From Pseudothauera rhizosphaerae (GTDB lineage Bacteria; Pseudomonadota; Gammaproteobacteria; Burkholderiales; Rhodocyclaceae), in assembly GCF_004801305.1 (NCBI RefSeq), contig NZ_SSOD01000004.1:186001-250000 (forward strand): a stretch of DNA of 64,000 bases. The letters run 5' to 3'. Below, piece by piece: positions 36,538 through 44,555 of this stretch; positions within the stretch are counted from its first letter, which is position 1, and each line of letters starts with the position of its first letter. The notes under the pieces are model-generated. The model saw only the letters and a list, made by a program, of their open reading frames with translations. It searched no databases and had not been told where the DNA came from. A program made the position numbers and the translations under genes.

Positions 36538-37686
36538 TCAGGCCGGATTCCTGCACGCGCCGCCCCGGCCCAGTTCGTACCAGGTGCGGGAGCGGTTGAC
36601 CACGCGCACCACCAGCAGCATGACCGGCACCTCGATCAGCACGCCGACCACGGTGGCGAGCGCCGCGCCGGATTCGAAGCCGAACAGGCTGATGGCGGCC
36701 GCCACGGCCAGCTCGAAGAAATTGCTCGCGCCGATCAGCGCCGACGGGCAGGCGATGTCGTGCCGCTCGCCGACGCGGCGGTTGAGCCAGTAGGCCAGGC
36801 CGGAATTGAAGAACACCTGGACCAGGATGGGCACCGCCAGCACGGCGATCACCAGCGGCTGCCGCAGGATGGCCTGGCCCTGGAAGGCGAACAGCAGCAC
36901 CAGCGTCAAGAGCAGCGCCGCGATGGACAGCAGGCCGATGCGCGCCAGTGCGCGGTCGAACGCGGCCTGTCCGCGGCGCAGCAGGGAGCGGCGCCACCCC
37001 TGCGCGATGACGACCGGGATGACGATGTAGAGCGCCACCGAAGTCAGCAGCGTGTCCCACGGCACCGTGATGGCCGACAGGCCGAGCAGCAGGCCCACGA
37101 TGGGCGCGAAGGCGAACACCATGATGGTGTCGTTCAGCGCCACCTGCGACAGCGTGAACACGGGGTCGCCGCCGGTCAGCCGGCTCCACACGAACACCAT
37201 GGCCGTGCACGGCGCGGCGGCGAGCAGGATCAGCCCGGCCACGTAGCTGTCGAGCTGGCCGGCCGGCAGCCAGGGGGCGAAGACGTGGCGGATGAACAGC
37301 CAGGCGAGCAGGGCCATGGAGAACGGCTTCACCGCCCAGTTGACGAACAGGGTCACGGCGATGCCCTTCCAGTGTCGCCGCACCTGGCCCAGGGCGCCGA
37401 AGTCCACCTTGAGCAGCATCGGGATGATCATCACCCAGATCAGCAGCCCCACCGGCAGGTTGACCCGCGCCACCTCCATGCGGCCGACGGCCTGGAACAC
37501 CTCCGGTGCAAACTGGCCCAGGGCGATGCCGGCGACGATGCACAGCAGCACCCAGACGGTCAGATAGCGCTCGAAAACGCTCATGGACGGGCTTGCCGGG
37601 GGTACGGTATCGATCGCTTCAGTCCGCGCAGTCACCGGCCGGCCCGGCCAGACCTCGCCCGCCGCGTTGTCGCATTCGTTCGTCAT
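36538..37686 (-). CDS. acr3: Acr3-family arsenite efflux permease
   Basis: A 382-residue ten-helix arsenite antiporter of the Acr3/ArsB-type (BASS fold) family. The signature AAAPCTAMVFVWSRLTGGDP contains the conserved thiolate Cys. The opening FERYLTVWVLLCIVAGIALGQ and IGASNFFELAVAAAISLFG are also typical. About 35 hydrophilic residues before the first helix may indicate a later start (Met at SMSVFERY). It lies 13 nt after arsI in the arsR-arsI-acr3 operon and exports As(III) released by ArsI or reduced from arsenate. Confidence 0.95.
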   Translation of the reverse strand: MTNECDNAAGEVWPGRPVTARTEAIDTVPPASPSMSVFERYLTVWVLLCIVAGIALGQFAPEVFQAVGRMEVARVNLPVGLLIWVMIIPMLLKVDFGALGQVRRHWKGIAVTLFVNWAVKPFSMALLAWLFIRHVFAPWLPAGQLDSYVAGLILLAAAPCTAMVFVWSRLTGGDPVFTLSQVALNDTIMVFAFAPIVGLLLGLSAITVPWDTLLTSVALYIVIPVVIAQGWRRSLLRRGQAAFDRALARIGLLSIAALLLTLVLLFAFQGQAILRQPLVIAVLAVPILVQVFFNSGLAYWLNRRVGERHDIACPSALIGASNFFELAVAAAISLFGFESGAALATVVGVLIEVPVMLLVVRVVNRSRTWYELGRGGACRNPA

Positions 37687-37699
37687 GGAGCGTGGTTCC

Positions 37700-38146
37700 T
37701 CAGCAGCAGGAAGAAGCGGGCTTCGCCGGCGGCGGACAGCATGCCGCCATCCCCGTCGCGGGCTGGACCGCCTCGTTGAACACGGGGATGCTCTCCAGGG
37801 TGTGGAAATGCTCCCAGGCGACGCCCTGCGGATCGGTGATCCAGTGCTTTTCGCTGCGCGCGTAGCAGCAGGTCGTCGTGCCTTCGTCGAGCAGCGTCAG
37901 GGCGGCGCCCTGCGCATGGGCCTTCAGGGTGGCCAGGTCTCCGGCGTCGTCGGTCTGGATGCCCAGGTGGTCGATGCCCGGCTGGCTGCCGCGCGTGGAG
38001 ATGGCGAAGTTGACCGGCGGGTCTTCGAGCATCCACTTCGCGTAGTCGGCCTCCACGCGCGCCGGTTGCACCGCGAACAGGCGGGAATAGAAGTCGATGT
38101 TGCGGTTCAGGTCGTCCACATGGAGGTGTACGTGGAAACGTTTCAT
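37700..38146 (-). CDS. arsI: ArsI/CadI-type C-As lyase
   Basis: A 148-residue vicinal-oxygen-chelate dioxygenase that breaks the C-As bond of trivalent methyl- and aryl-arsenicals, yielding As(III). Iron ligands are visible as His in MKRFHVHLHV, H60 (GIDHLGIQ) and E112 (AWEHFHT). The arsenical-binding vicinal Cys pair is C93-C94 in TTTCCYA. An additional Cys-rich tail (AACCPPP...SSCC) is common in this family. It is between arsR and acr3. The ATG follows a GGGGAGCT ribosome site. Confidence 0.93.
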   Translation of the reverse strand: MKRFHVHLHVDDLNRNIDFYSRLFAVQPARVEADYAKWMLEDPPVNFAISTRGSQPGIDHLGIQTDDAGDLATLKAHAQGAALTLLDEGTTTCCYARSEKHWITDPQGVAWEHFHTLESIPVFNEAVQPATGMAACCPPPAKPASSCC

Positions 38147-38159
38147 GGGGGAGCTCCTT

Positions 38160-38489
38160 TCAGCAGGACGTGCAGGCGCGAGGGGAGTCGGTGACCTCGC
38201 AGGCACTGCCCTCGCAGCAGTGCTCGGTCAGGTAGCCGAGCAGGCCGTTCATTTGGGCGAAGTCGGCACGGTAGATCAGGTTGCGGCCCTGCTACTCCAC
38301 GGTGACGAGCCCGGCATGGGCCAGTTCCTTCAGATGGAAGGACAAGGTGTTGCGGGCCACGCCGAGCCGGTCGGCGAGCACGCTGGGCGTGAGCCCGTGG
38401 GGGCCGGCGACGACCAGGGCGCGGAACACGCGCAGGCGCTGGGTGTGCGCCAGGGCGCCGAGGGCGGAGATGGCTTGGGTTTCGTTCAT
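38160..38489 (-). pseudogene. arsR: ArsR repressor gene with an in-frame amber stop
   Basis: The ATG at 38489 opens an ArsR/SmtB winged helix (LGALAHTQRLRVFRALVVAG, VARNTLSFHLKELAHAGLVTVE), which stops at TAG 38292-38294 after 65 codons. The same frame resumes QGRNLIYRADFAQMNGLLGYLTEHCCEG...CTSC to TGA at 38160-38162. The lost part holds the dimerisation end and the C-terminal vicinal Cys pair that binds As(III) in the Acidithiobacillus-type ArsR. Stop readthrough, a sequencing error or true inactivation are all possible. True loss would make the operon constitutive or dependent on the second ArsR-type gene. Confidence 0.88.
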
Positions 38490-38491
38490 GG

Positions 38492-38515
38492 TTCGATAGT
38501 TCAACAGATATCGAA
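38492..38515. promoter_or_regulatory. ArsR operator
   Basis: TTCGATA (38492-38498) and TATCGAA (38509-38515) are a perfect 7-bp inverted repeat with a 10-nt spacer, starting 3 nt upstream of the arsR ATG. Position and sequence fit an ArsR-family operator for the arsR-arsI-acr3 operon. Confidence 0.65.
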
Positions 38516-38738
38516 TTATTAAGCAAGCGGCAGGGGAAATCCGATGCCATCGTCCGCGGTTCCCCGTCGGCACGGCCCGGGCTCATCCTGACCTCCTCGG
38601 CAAGGTCGAGGCGAAAGTCTTCGAGACCGTAGCCGACGGTGGGCTACCATAAGACCCCTGCGGTCGCCGCCGATGAACACTTCTCCCGGCCGCACGGCAT
38701 GCAAGGAACTGGAGACTCATGAGCACGCTGGGATTGCG

Positions 38739-39080
38739 ATGGACGACTACGTAGAGTCATTGAAGGCGCTTGCCGATCCTCAACGGCTTCGGGTGTTCTG
38801 GTTGCTGGCTCACATCGACGAGCGGATCTGCGTTGCCGAAGCAATGGACGTTCTGGGCGTTTCCCACTACAACGCCTCACGCCAGTTGTCGCAACTGAAG
38901 AAGGGGAAGCTGGTCAAGGCCACCCGCGAGGGAAAGCGTGTCTTCTACACGTTGAACCGGCAGGGCGGGCCCTTCGTCGATGCCCTTCTGGCGGCGGTCC
39001 GCACCATTCCTCCGGCCGGGCTCGAATGCGAGATCGCGAGCTGCAGGCGATTGCTTCAAATCCGTAACTCCAAGGCGTAA
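38739..39080 (+). CDS. ArsR/SmtB-family regulator
   Basis: A 113-residue winged-helix repressor: MDDYVESLKALADPQRLRVFWLLAH, then ICVAEAMDVLGVSHYNASRQLSQLKKGKLVKATREGKRVFYTL. Candidate sensor thiols are C31 (ICVAE, in the position of the ArsR CVC site) and C97/C102 near the C-terminus (ECEIASC). It could sense As(III), another soft metal or a sulfur species; sequence does not decide. It is divergent from arsR and co-oriented with the rhodanese/arsenosugar run downstream, so it is the likely regulator of that run. There is no strong ribosome site; the start is moderate. Confidence 0.88.
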   Translation: MDDYVESLKALADPQRLRVFWLLAHIDERICVAEAMDVLGVSHYNASRQLSQLKKGKLVKATREGKRVFYTLNRQGGPFVDALLAAVRTIPPAGLECEIASCRRLLQIRNSKA

Positions 39081-39150
39081 GCCTCACCAGCACGCCCCCT
39101 GACGCAACGGGGCGCTCCTGCTTCGTACCAGCCCGGCAAGAGGGGCTTTA

Positions 39151-39166
39151 TGTGCATATATGCACA
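39151..39166. promoter_or_regulatory. Perfect 16-bp palindrome, candidate operator of the rhodanese/arsenosugar run
   Basis: TGTGCATATATGCACA is a perfect palindrome in an AT-rich island (39150-39200) inside GC-rich DNA. It is followed by related half-sites (CATATACGCATACATACG). It lies between the ArsR-type gene and the outer-membrane protein gene. AT-rich dyads of this type are bound by ArsR/SmtB-family repressors. Confidence 0.55.
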
Positions 39167-39303
39167 TATACGCATACATACGAATAAGGTTATCTGAAAA
39201 AAATCGTTCTTCGCCCCGGAGGCACCCCCTAGAGTGGCACCTCGCCGCGCGCACCGGGCTTCGGCATGCCGGTCAAGATATTACTTGTGCATTAGGGGGC
39301 ACT

Positions 39304-40176
39304 TTGGTTCACGTCAAACAAAAAATCTCGACCCAGATCCTTGTTGCGGCAGCGTGCGTGCAAACGCCCGCATTCGCCATCGACACCGATCCGCTCGATT
39401 ACGTCGCACCGAAGCCGGGTGTCAGCGTACTGGGGCTCTATTACGGCGACTGGGATTCCGACAGGCAGTATGCGAGGGGGCATCGGGCCGGCAGCAATTC
39501 CATCGATCTCAACTACGGGGTCGCTACCTACGTGAAGTTTCACGATGTGGCCGGCTATGTCGTAGGGACCAAGATCGTCGTTCCCGTAAACCATCTCAGA
39601 GTCTCGCCCCCGGGCGGCGAGGATTCCCACGGTTCGGGTATCGGTGACCCGACCTTCGTCTTCCCGGTGTGGCTCTACAGCAAGCCGGAAACGCGGACCT
39701 ACTTTGCCGTCACGCCGCGCCTCCAGGTGCCGTGGGGCAAGTATCACCGGCATTCCACGATCAATCCGGGTGCGAATCGCTACACCTTCGTGCTGCAGCC
39801 CGGTTTCACGACCGGATTGACCGAGAAACTGTCCTGGGACCTGGTGGGCGACGTCCAGTTCTTCGGCAAGAACGACGACATTCCCGGCGGAGGGAGTCTG
39901 AAGCAGAAGCCCCTCTACTCGCTGCAGACCCATTTGACCTACGCGGTTCTTCCCGGCCTCGAAGCCTCCGTCGGCGCCTATCGATACACCGGCGGCGAAA
40001 CCGAGGTGCGCGGTGTCGACAGCAACGATCGGACCAGGACGACCACCGCGATTGCGAGCCTGGGGTATTGGGCAACCGGTGCCGACAACTTCCTGATCCA
40101 GTACCGCACGGACACGTCGACGGAGAGCGGGCCGAAGTTCTCGGGCGTCCAGTTGCGCTACCTCCACGTCTTCTGA
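39304..40176 (+). CDS. Outer-membrane protein, phenol/MetA-pathway (PF13557-like) family
   Basis: A protein of about 290 residues with a signal peptide (ILVAAACVQTPAFA|IDTDP) and a predicted beta-barrel. Features are NYGVATYVKFHDVAGYVVGTKIVVPVNH, GIGDPTFVFPVWLYSKPETRTYFAVTPRLQVPWG, and a C-terminal strand ending QLRYLHVF. It resembles the phenol-degradation MetA/SphA outer-membrane family, whose members are thought to help small hydrophobic substrates cross. A TTG at 39304 with AGGGGG just upstream is the likely start; an ATG at 39160 would put a non-signal extension in front. It leads the rhodanese/TVP38/arsenosugar run. Confidence 0.75.
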   Translation: MVHVKQKISTQILVAAACVQTPAFAIDTDPLDYVAPKPGVSVLGLYYGDWDSDRQYARGHRAGSNSIDLNYGVATYVKFHDVAGYVVGTKIVVPVNHLRVSPPGGEDSHGSGIGDPTFVFPVWLYSKPETRTYFAVTPRLQVPWGKYHRHSTINPGANRYTFVLQPGFTTGLTEKLSWDLVGDVQFFGKNDDIPGGGSLKQKPLYSLQTHLTYAVLPGLEASVGAYRYTGGETEVRGVDSNDRTRTTTAIASLGYWATGADNFLIQYRTDTSTESGPKFSGVQLRYLHVF

Positions 40177-40211
40177 TCTCCAGCCATTCAACGAATCATC
40201 GAGGGACCACC

Positions 40212-41156
40212 ATGAAACTCGCTTCTCGCAAACTCGCAAATATCCTGCTTTTCTCTCTGGCGCTGTCCTCCGCAGGCTTCATTCCGGTTACCGCCCCGGA
40301 AGCCCTGGCGAGGGAAGTCGCGGTCAGCGCGGCCGCAATCGATTACGAACGTGACTGGGTCGTCTCCGGTCGGGCCGCCTACGAATTGATTCAGCAAGGT
40401 GCGCTGGTGATCGATGCCCGGGGTGACGACCTCAAGAAGAAATCGAAGATCGCCAATGCTTCCTCCGTGATCTGGCAGGATCTGGCGGAACCCGATCTTC
40501 CGACCAAGGGCCGTCTGCTCAGCGACCCGAATGTGGTGAACAAGAAACTGCAGGCACTCGGGGTTTCAAAGGATCGTCCGATCGTCGTGCTGGCTGACCC
40601 GGTGAACGGTTGGGGCGAGGATGGCCGCATCACCTGGGCTCTGCGTACCTGGGGCCACGACAAGGTCGTGGTGGTGGACGGCGGGCTGGCGGCGGTGCAG
40701 AAGGAAGGTCCGCTGAACATTCAGCCGCCGAAGACGCCGGGCGACTTTGTCGTCGCGCCGACCAGCAAGTGGGAAATCAGGAAGGAAGAGTTGAAGCAGA
40801 GCCTTTCCAACAAGAATCTGGTCGTGCTCGACGTGCGCGAGCCTCGCGAGTACGAGGGCAAGACGCCTTACGGCGAAAGCCGGGGCGGCCACGTGCCGGG
40901 TGCCAAGGGGCTCTGGTACAAGGACTTCATCGGCAAGGACGGAAAACTCCTGCCGCGTGCCGAGATCGAAAAGGTTCTGGCCTCCAAGGGCATCACCCGG
41001 GACAGCGAAGTGGTGGCGTACTGCACCGGCGGGATCCGCTCCGGCTGGTTCACGACGGTCCTGAACGATCTGGGCTACAACGTCCGCAACTATGCGGGTT
41101 CGATGTGGGAGTGGTCTGCCCAGCCGGCCGCCGAGTATCCGCTGGTCAAGAACTGA
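40212..41156 (+). CDS. Exported two-domain rhodanese (thiosulfate sulfurtransferase type)
   Basis: A 314-residue protein with a signal peptide (ending near EALA, residue 33), so it is periplasmic. There are two rhodanese folds: the first (about 50-165) has ADPVNGWGEDGR at its active-site loop and no Cys; the second (about 190-310) has the catalytic loop CTGGIR (Cys271). That arrangement matches thiosulfate/mercaptopyruvate sulfurtransferases, which carry sulfane sulfur as a persulfide. GAGGGA precedes the ATG. Two hairpins and a T-run directly follow its stop, so it can be expressed apart from downstream genes. Confidence 0.92.
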   Translation: MKLASRKLANILLFSLALSSAGFIPVTAPEALAREVAVSAAAIDYERDWVVSGRAAYELIQQGALVIDARGDDLKKKSKIANASSVIWQDLAEPDLPTKGRLLSDPNVVNKKLQALGVSKDRPIVVLADPVNGWGEDGRITWALRTWGHDKVVVVDGGLAAVQKEGPLNIQPPKTPGDFVVAPTSKWEIRKEELKQSLSNKNLVVLDVREPREYEGKTPYGESRGGHVPGAKGLWYKDFIGKDGKLLPRAEIEKVLASKGITRDSEVVAYCTGGIRSGWFTTVLNDLGYNVRNYAGSMWEWSAQPAAEYPLVKN

Positions 41157-41165
41157 TGCGCCAGC

Positions 41166-41238
41166 GGCGCCGGAGCACTCCGGCGCCCCCCTTGGACGAA
41201 GCGGCCGTGCGAGCCATCGCTGGCCGCTTCGGGTTTTT
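41166..41238 (+). terminator. Tandem hairpins with T-run after the two-domain rhodanese (terminator/attenuator)
   Basis: The first hairpin is GGCGCCGGAG/CTCCGGCGCC (41166-41187). The second is GAAGCGGCC/GGCCGCTTC (41198-41206 and 41222-41230), followed by GGGTTTTT, a standard intrinsic terminator. The TVP38 gene starts 19 nt later on the same strand, so the structure may attenuate the distal arsenosugar genes. Confidence 0.78.
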
Positions 41239-41256
41239 CCGCAGAAGGATGCAGAG

Positions 41257-42012
41257 ATGAAGATCAATGTTTCGCGAAAAAGCACCTACATCACGCTCGG
41301 TGCCATCGTGCTGGCCGTGGCAGCCTATTTCTCGATTTCCCAGGTGCGTGAAGCCGTCCAGGTCGTGATCGGGATTCTGTCGGTCAGGGAACCCCAGGAG
41401 GCCATCCAGGCATTCCGTGACTACCTGCTCGGTTTCGGGTACTGGGCGCCTGCCGTATCGTCGCTGCTGATGGTCTTCCAGTCCGTCATCGCGCCGCTGC
41501 CGGCCTTCGTGGTCACCTTCACCAATGGCCTGCTGTTCGGCTGGGTCTGGGGCACCGTGCTGTCGTGGTCGAGTGCCATGCTCGGCGCGGCGCTGTGCTT
41601 CTGGATCGCCCGCGCCCTGGGCCGTCCGGTCGTGGAACGCCTTGTGGGCGGGACCCGGGCCCTGGAAGTCTCGGATGTGTTCTTCGCCCGCTACGGCAAC
41701 CGGGCCATCCTCATTTCGCGGCTTCTGCCCTTCGTTTCCTTCGACATCATCAGCTACGGCGCGGGCCTCACCCCGGTTTCCTTCTGGAAGTTCCTGGTCG
41801 CCACCGGGATCGGCCAGTTGCCGGCCACCGTGATCTACTCCTATCTCGGCCAGAACCTGACCGGTTCGGTTCAGGTCCTGTTCTGGGTGTTCTCGATTAC
41901 CGCCGCCATCTTCGTGCTGGGCTGGACGATCGGGCCGGTCGTGGTGAGGCGGATTCGCAACGGCCGCAATTGTGCGTGCGTGCCCGCCGGGGAAGAGACC
42001 GGGGCGGCCTGA
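41257..42012 (+). CDS. TVP38/TMEM64 (DedA-superfamily) membrane protein
   Basis: A 251-residue membrane protein with about six hydrophobic segments and the VTT/SNARE-associated core: VVTFTNGLLFGWVWGTVLSWSSAMLGAALCFWIARALG, then FARYGNRAILISRLLPFVSFDIISYGAGL. Family members are putative lipid scramblases or transporters. TVP38 genes recur beside ArsS-type arsenosugar genes and metal reductases. AAGGA lies 7 nt before the ATG. Its stop overlaps the next gene (TGATG). Confidence 0.9.
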   Translation: MKINVSRKSTYITLGAIVLAVAAYFSISQVREAVQVVIGILSVREPQEAIQAFRDYLLGFGYWAPAVSSLLMVFQSVIAPLPAFVVTFTNGLLFGWVWGTVLSWSSAMLGAALCFWIARALGRPVVERLVGGTRALEVSDVFFARYGNRAILISRLLPFVSFDIISYGAGLTPVSFWKFLVATGIGQLPATVIYSYLGQNLTGSVQVLFWVFSITAAIFVLGWTIGPVVVRRIRNGRNCACVPAGEETGAA

Positions 42013-43043
42013 TGAATACCGACGCTCCTGCGGAAATCGATACCGTCTCCGCATTCGAATCCGCCGACAGGGCATCCGACCGCAAAGGCTTCGCCCTGAG
42101 GTTGGCGATAACGCTCGCCCTCATCGCGATCGTCATGGGGAAACTGGATCTGGGGGACTTCTCGGCCAGGTTCGCCAGCTTCGATCCCACCTGGACGGTC
42201 CTCGCCTTCCTGACGGTTTTCGCGGCCGTCATCGTTTCGGCGTGGAAGTGGGGACTGATCCTGCGCGAGCGCGGCCACCCGCTGCCCTATCGCCGTCTGG
42301 TGCATCACTACTTCGTGGGGCTGTTCTTCAACAACGTGCTGCCCACCACGGTGGGGGGCGATGCCGTCAGGGCCTGGGAGACGACCAGGGATACGGGAGA
42401 GGTTCCGGAGGCGATGGGTTCGGTCGTCACCGAACGGCTGATCGCCGGCGTGGCCCTCGGCGTCACCGCGCTGCTCGGTTTGCCGTTCGTGGAAACCAGC
42501 CCGAAACTGCTGCTGCTCGTGGCGGCGTTTCTGGTGATCGATCTGGTGCTCGTCGGGCTGTTCCTCGTGCCGCGCGTGGCCGAGGGGATCGTGAGCAAGT
42601 TGTTGCCGCCGCGATTCGCCGGTCTGCGCGATGCGGTGACGAATACCGTGCAGGTGGTGCGGTCGACGCTGAAGAATCCGCGCCTCTTCATCAGGATCAT
42701 GCTGCTGTCGATCCTGTTCCAGATCTTCGTTGCCGGGGTCAATGCCTGCATCTTCGAGGCCATGGGCGTCCCGGTCACTCTCGCCCAGTGCGTGATCTAC
42801 ACTCCGATGATCTTCACCGTCACGATGCTGCCGATCTCCCTTTCCGGGCTCGGCGTGCGGGAGGCGGCCTACTGGTACTTCTTCGCTCAGGTCGGCGTCA
42901 GTCAGGTCGACGCGGTGGTGGCATCGCTCGCCTTCTTCATCATCGTCGGCATTTCCAGCCTTCCCGGCGCCCCGCTTTTCGTACTGAACCGCAGGCGCCG
43001 CAGGGCATCGGCGGCTTGCACGGCCGCCGATGAACGCGTCTGA
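42012..43043 (+). CDS. UPF0104 / lysylphosphatidylglycerol-synthase-TM flippase-like protein
   Basis: A 343-residue integral membrane protein with about eight helices. It carries the LPG_synthase_TM/UPF0104 pattern: HHYFVGLFFNNVLPTTVGGDAVRAWE and PISLSGLGVREAAYWYFF. It has no aminoacyl-transfer domain, so it is a flippase-like or transporter-like module rather than MprF. It overlaps the TVP38 gene stop and precedes the small rhodanese gene. The substrate is unknown; a lipid- or sugar-lipid is a guess from neighbours. Confidence 0.88.
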   Translation: MNTDAPAEIDTVSAFESADRASDRKGFALRLAITLALIAIVMGKLDLGDFSARFASFDPTWTVLAFLTVFAAVIVSAWKWGLILRERGHPLPYRRLVHHYFVGLFFNNVLPTTVGGDAVRAWETTRDTGEVPEAMGSVVTERLIAGVALGVTALLGLPFVETSPKLLLLVAAFLVIDLVLVGLFLVPRVAEGIVSKLLPPRFAGLRDAVTNTVQVVRSTLKNPRLFIRIMLLSILFQIFVAGVNACIFEAMGVPVTLAQCVIYTPMIFTVTMLPISLSGLGVREAAYWYFFAQVGVSQVDAVVASLAFFIIVGISSLPGAPLFVLNRRRRRASAACTAADERV

Positions 43044-43066
43044 GTCATACAATTCCGGAGAAATCG

Positions 43067-43486
43067 ATGTCAAATGCAGCAACGAGAAAATCCCCGCTCC
43101 TGGAACTGGTTGCCGGGGCCGTCAATGTCCCGCGGGAGGTCTGGAAACGCCTGGTGAACATCGTCCGGGGCGTCAAGGACATCACCCCGGGTGTCGCTCG
43201 GGTCCATATCCAGAGCAGGAACGCGTTGGTCCTGGATGTCCGCGAACAGAAGGAATACGACGCCGGCCATGTGCCGAACAGCGTCCTGATCCCCCTGGGG
43301 CAGCTGGAACGACGCCTGGGCGAGATACAGGCGCACCGCGAGCGCACGATCGTGGTCATCTGCCACGGCGGGAAGCGCTCCGCGACGGCTTGTCTGCATC
43401 TGCGCAGGCATAGATTCAGGGAGCCCCTGAACATCGCCGGCGGCATCCTGGCCTGGAAAAAGGCCAAGCTCCCCGTCGAGGTCTGA
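43067..43486 (+). CDS. Single-domain rhodanese
   Basis: A 139-residue protein with an N-terminal ~40-residue amphipathic region and one rhodanese fold: ARVHIQSRNALVLDVREQKEYDAGHVPNSVLIPL, and active-site loop ICHGGKRS with catalytic Cys99. It lacks a signal peptide, so it is cytosolic, complementing the exported rhodanese upstream. GGAGAA precedes the ATG. It is 23 nt after the UPF0104 gene. Confidence 0.92.
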   Translation: MSNAATRKSPLLELVAGAVNVPREVWKRLVNIVRGVKDITPGVARVHIQSRNALVLDVREQKEYDAGHVPNSVLIPLGQLERRLGEIQAHRERTIVVICHGGKRSATACLHLRRHRFREPLNIAGGILAWKKAKLPVEV

Positions 43487-43544
43487 GCAGGCCGCTCCTG
43501 ACTTCTCCCTGGTCTATGGATGGATGCAGGAACCGCAATAGAAC

Positions 43545-44555
43545 ATGCTTCCCGTAATACACCTCCTCGAAAAGTCCTCGTTCCCGGCAGTCCATCGGAG
43601 CAGCGTGCGCGTGTTGCAGGCGAACCTCGGCTACCGCTGCAACCAGAGCTGCGTTCACTGTCACGTGAATGCGGGGCCGAACCGCAGCGAGGAAATGAGC
43701 GCCGGGTCGGTCGATCTGATCATCGATTTTCTCACCCTGAATCCAGGGATTTCGACCCTGGACGTCACCGGCGGTGCGCCCGAACTGAATCCGCATTTCA
43801 GGCGGCTGGTCAGCGCTGCGCGTTCCCTGGGCCGCCGAGTCGTCGATCGCTGCAACCTGACCGTCCTCTCGGAACCGGGAATGGAGTGGCTGGCCGACTT
43901 TCTCGCGGAACAGGGTGTGGACGTCGTCGCATCGCTGCCCTGCTATCTGGAGGAGAACGTCGACCGGCAACGGGGCCATGGCAGCTTCGCCGCAAGCATC
44001 CGGGGCCTCAAGTTGCTCAATGCGCGCGGTTATGGACTGCCGGATGGCGGCCCGTCCCTTGCGCTGGTCTACAACCCCCAGGGGGCCGTTCTGCCGCCTC
44101 CCCAGGTGGAGCTGGAGGAAGCCTATCGCGTCCATCTCCGGGAGGAGTACGGCATTCAATTCACCCGCCTGCTGGCGCTGACCAACATGCCCATCCAGCG
44201 CTTCGGCTCCACGCTGCTTTCGCGCAAGGAGTTCGCTTCCTACATGGAAGTGCTCAAGGGGGCGCATCGTCCGGCCAATCTTTCCGCCGTGATGTGCCGC
44301 GACCTGTTGAGCATCGATTGGCAAGGCTACGTTTACGATTGCGACTTCAATCAGCAACTCGGCCTGCCCCTGGGGGCGGAGAAGCACCGCCGCCATCTTT
44401 CCGAGATTTCCGCGCCGGCCCTGACGGGGGCACCCATACGGGTCGCGGAACATTGCTATGGCTGCACGGCGGGCCAAGGCTCCAGTTGCGGCGGTGCCCT
44501 CACCGCCAGGCCGGCTGGCGGGCACCATCTCGACACTGTCCATGGCCGAGCCTGA
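43545..44555 (+). CDS. arsS: ArsS-type radical SAM enzyme (arsenosugar biosynthesis)
   Basis: A 336-residue radical-SAM protein with the cluster motif CNQSCVHC (C32, C36, C39) followed by HVNAGPNRSEEM, an SAM-binding LDVTGGAPELNPHFR region, and a Cys-rich C-terminal DUF3641-type end (MCRDLLSIDWQGYVYDCDF, CYGCTAGQGSSCGGA). This combination is characteristic of ArsS, which acts on dimethylarsinate to make 5'-deoxy-5'-dimethylarsinoyladenosine. No arsM methyltransferase is in the window. The 3' end overlaps the next gene by 14 nt. Confidence 0.9.
   Translation: MLPVIHLLEKSSFPAVHRSSVRVLQANLGYRCNQSCVHCHVNAGPNRSEEMSAGSVDLIIDFLTLNPGISTLDVTGGAPELNPHFRRLVSAARSLGRRVVDRCNLTVLSEPGMEWLADFLAEQGVDVVASLPCYLEENVDRQRGHGSFAASIRGLKLLNARGYGLPDGGPSLALVYNPQGAVLPPPQVELEEAYRVHLREEYGIQFTRLLALTNMPIQRFGSTLLSRKEFASYMEVLKGAHRPANLSAVMCRDLLSIDWQGYVYDCDFNQQLGLPLGAEKHRRHLSEISAPALTGAPIRVAEHCYGCTAGQGSSCGGALTARPAGGHHLDTVHGRA

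Noticed and set aside
34909-37779. A 956-codon open frame on the plus strand across lemA, the acyl-CoA ligase and acr3.
   Set aside because: It is antisense to three genes with clear families; its His/Gln/Gly/Ala-rich composition is that of a GC-rich shadow frame.
39238-39253. TGGCACCTCGCCGCG upstream of the outer-membrane protein gene, considered as a sigma-54 promoter.
   Set aside because: The -24 half matches but the -12 half is CGCG instead of TTGC.
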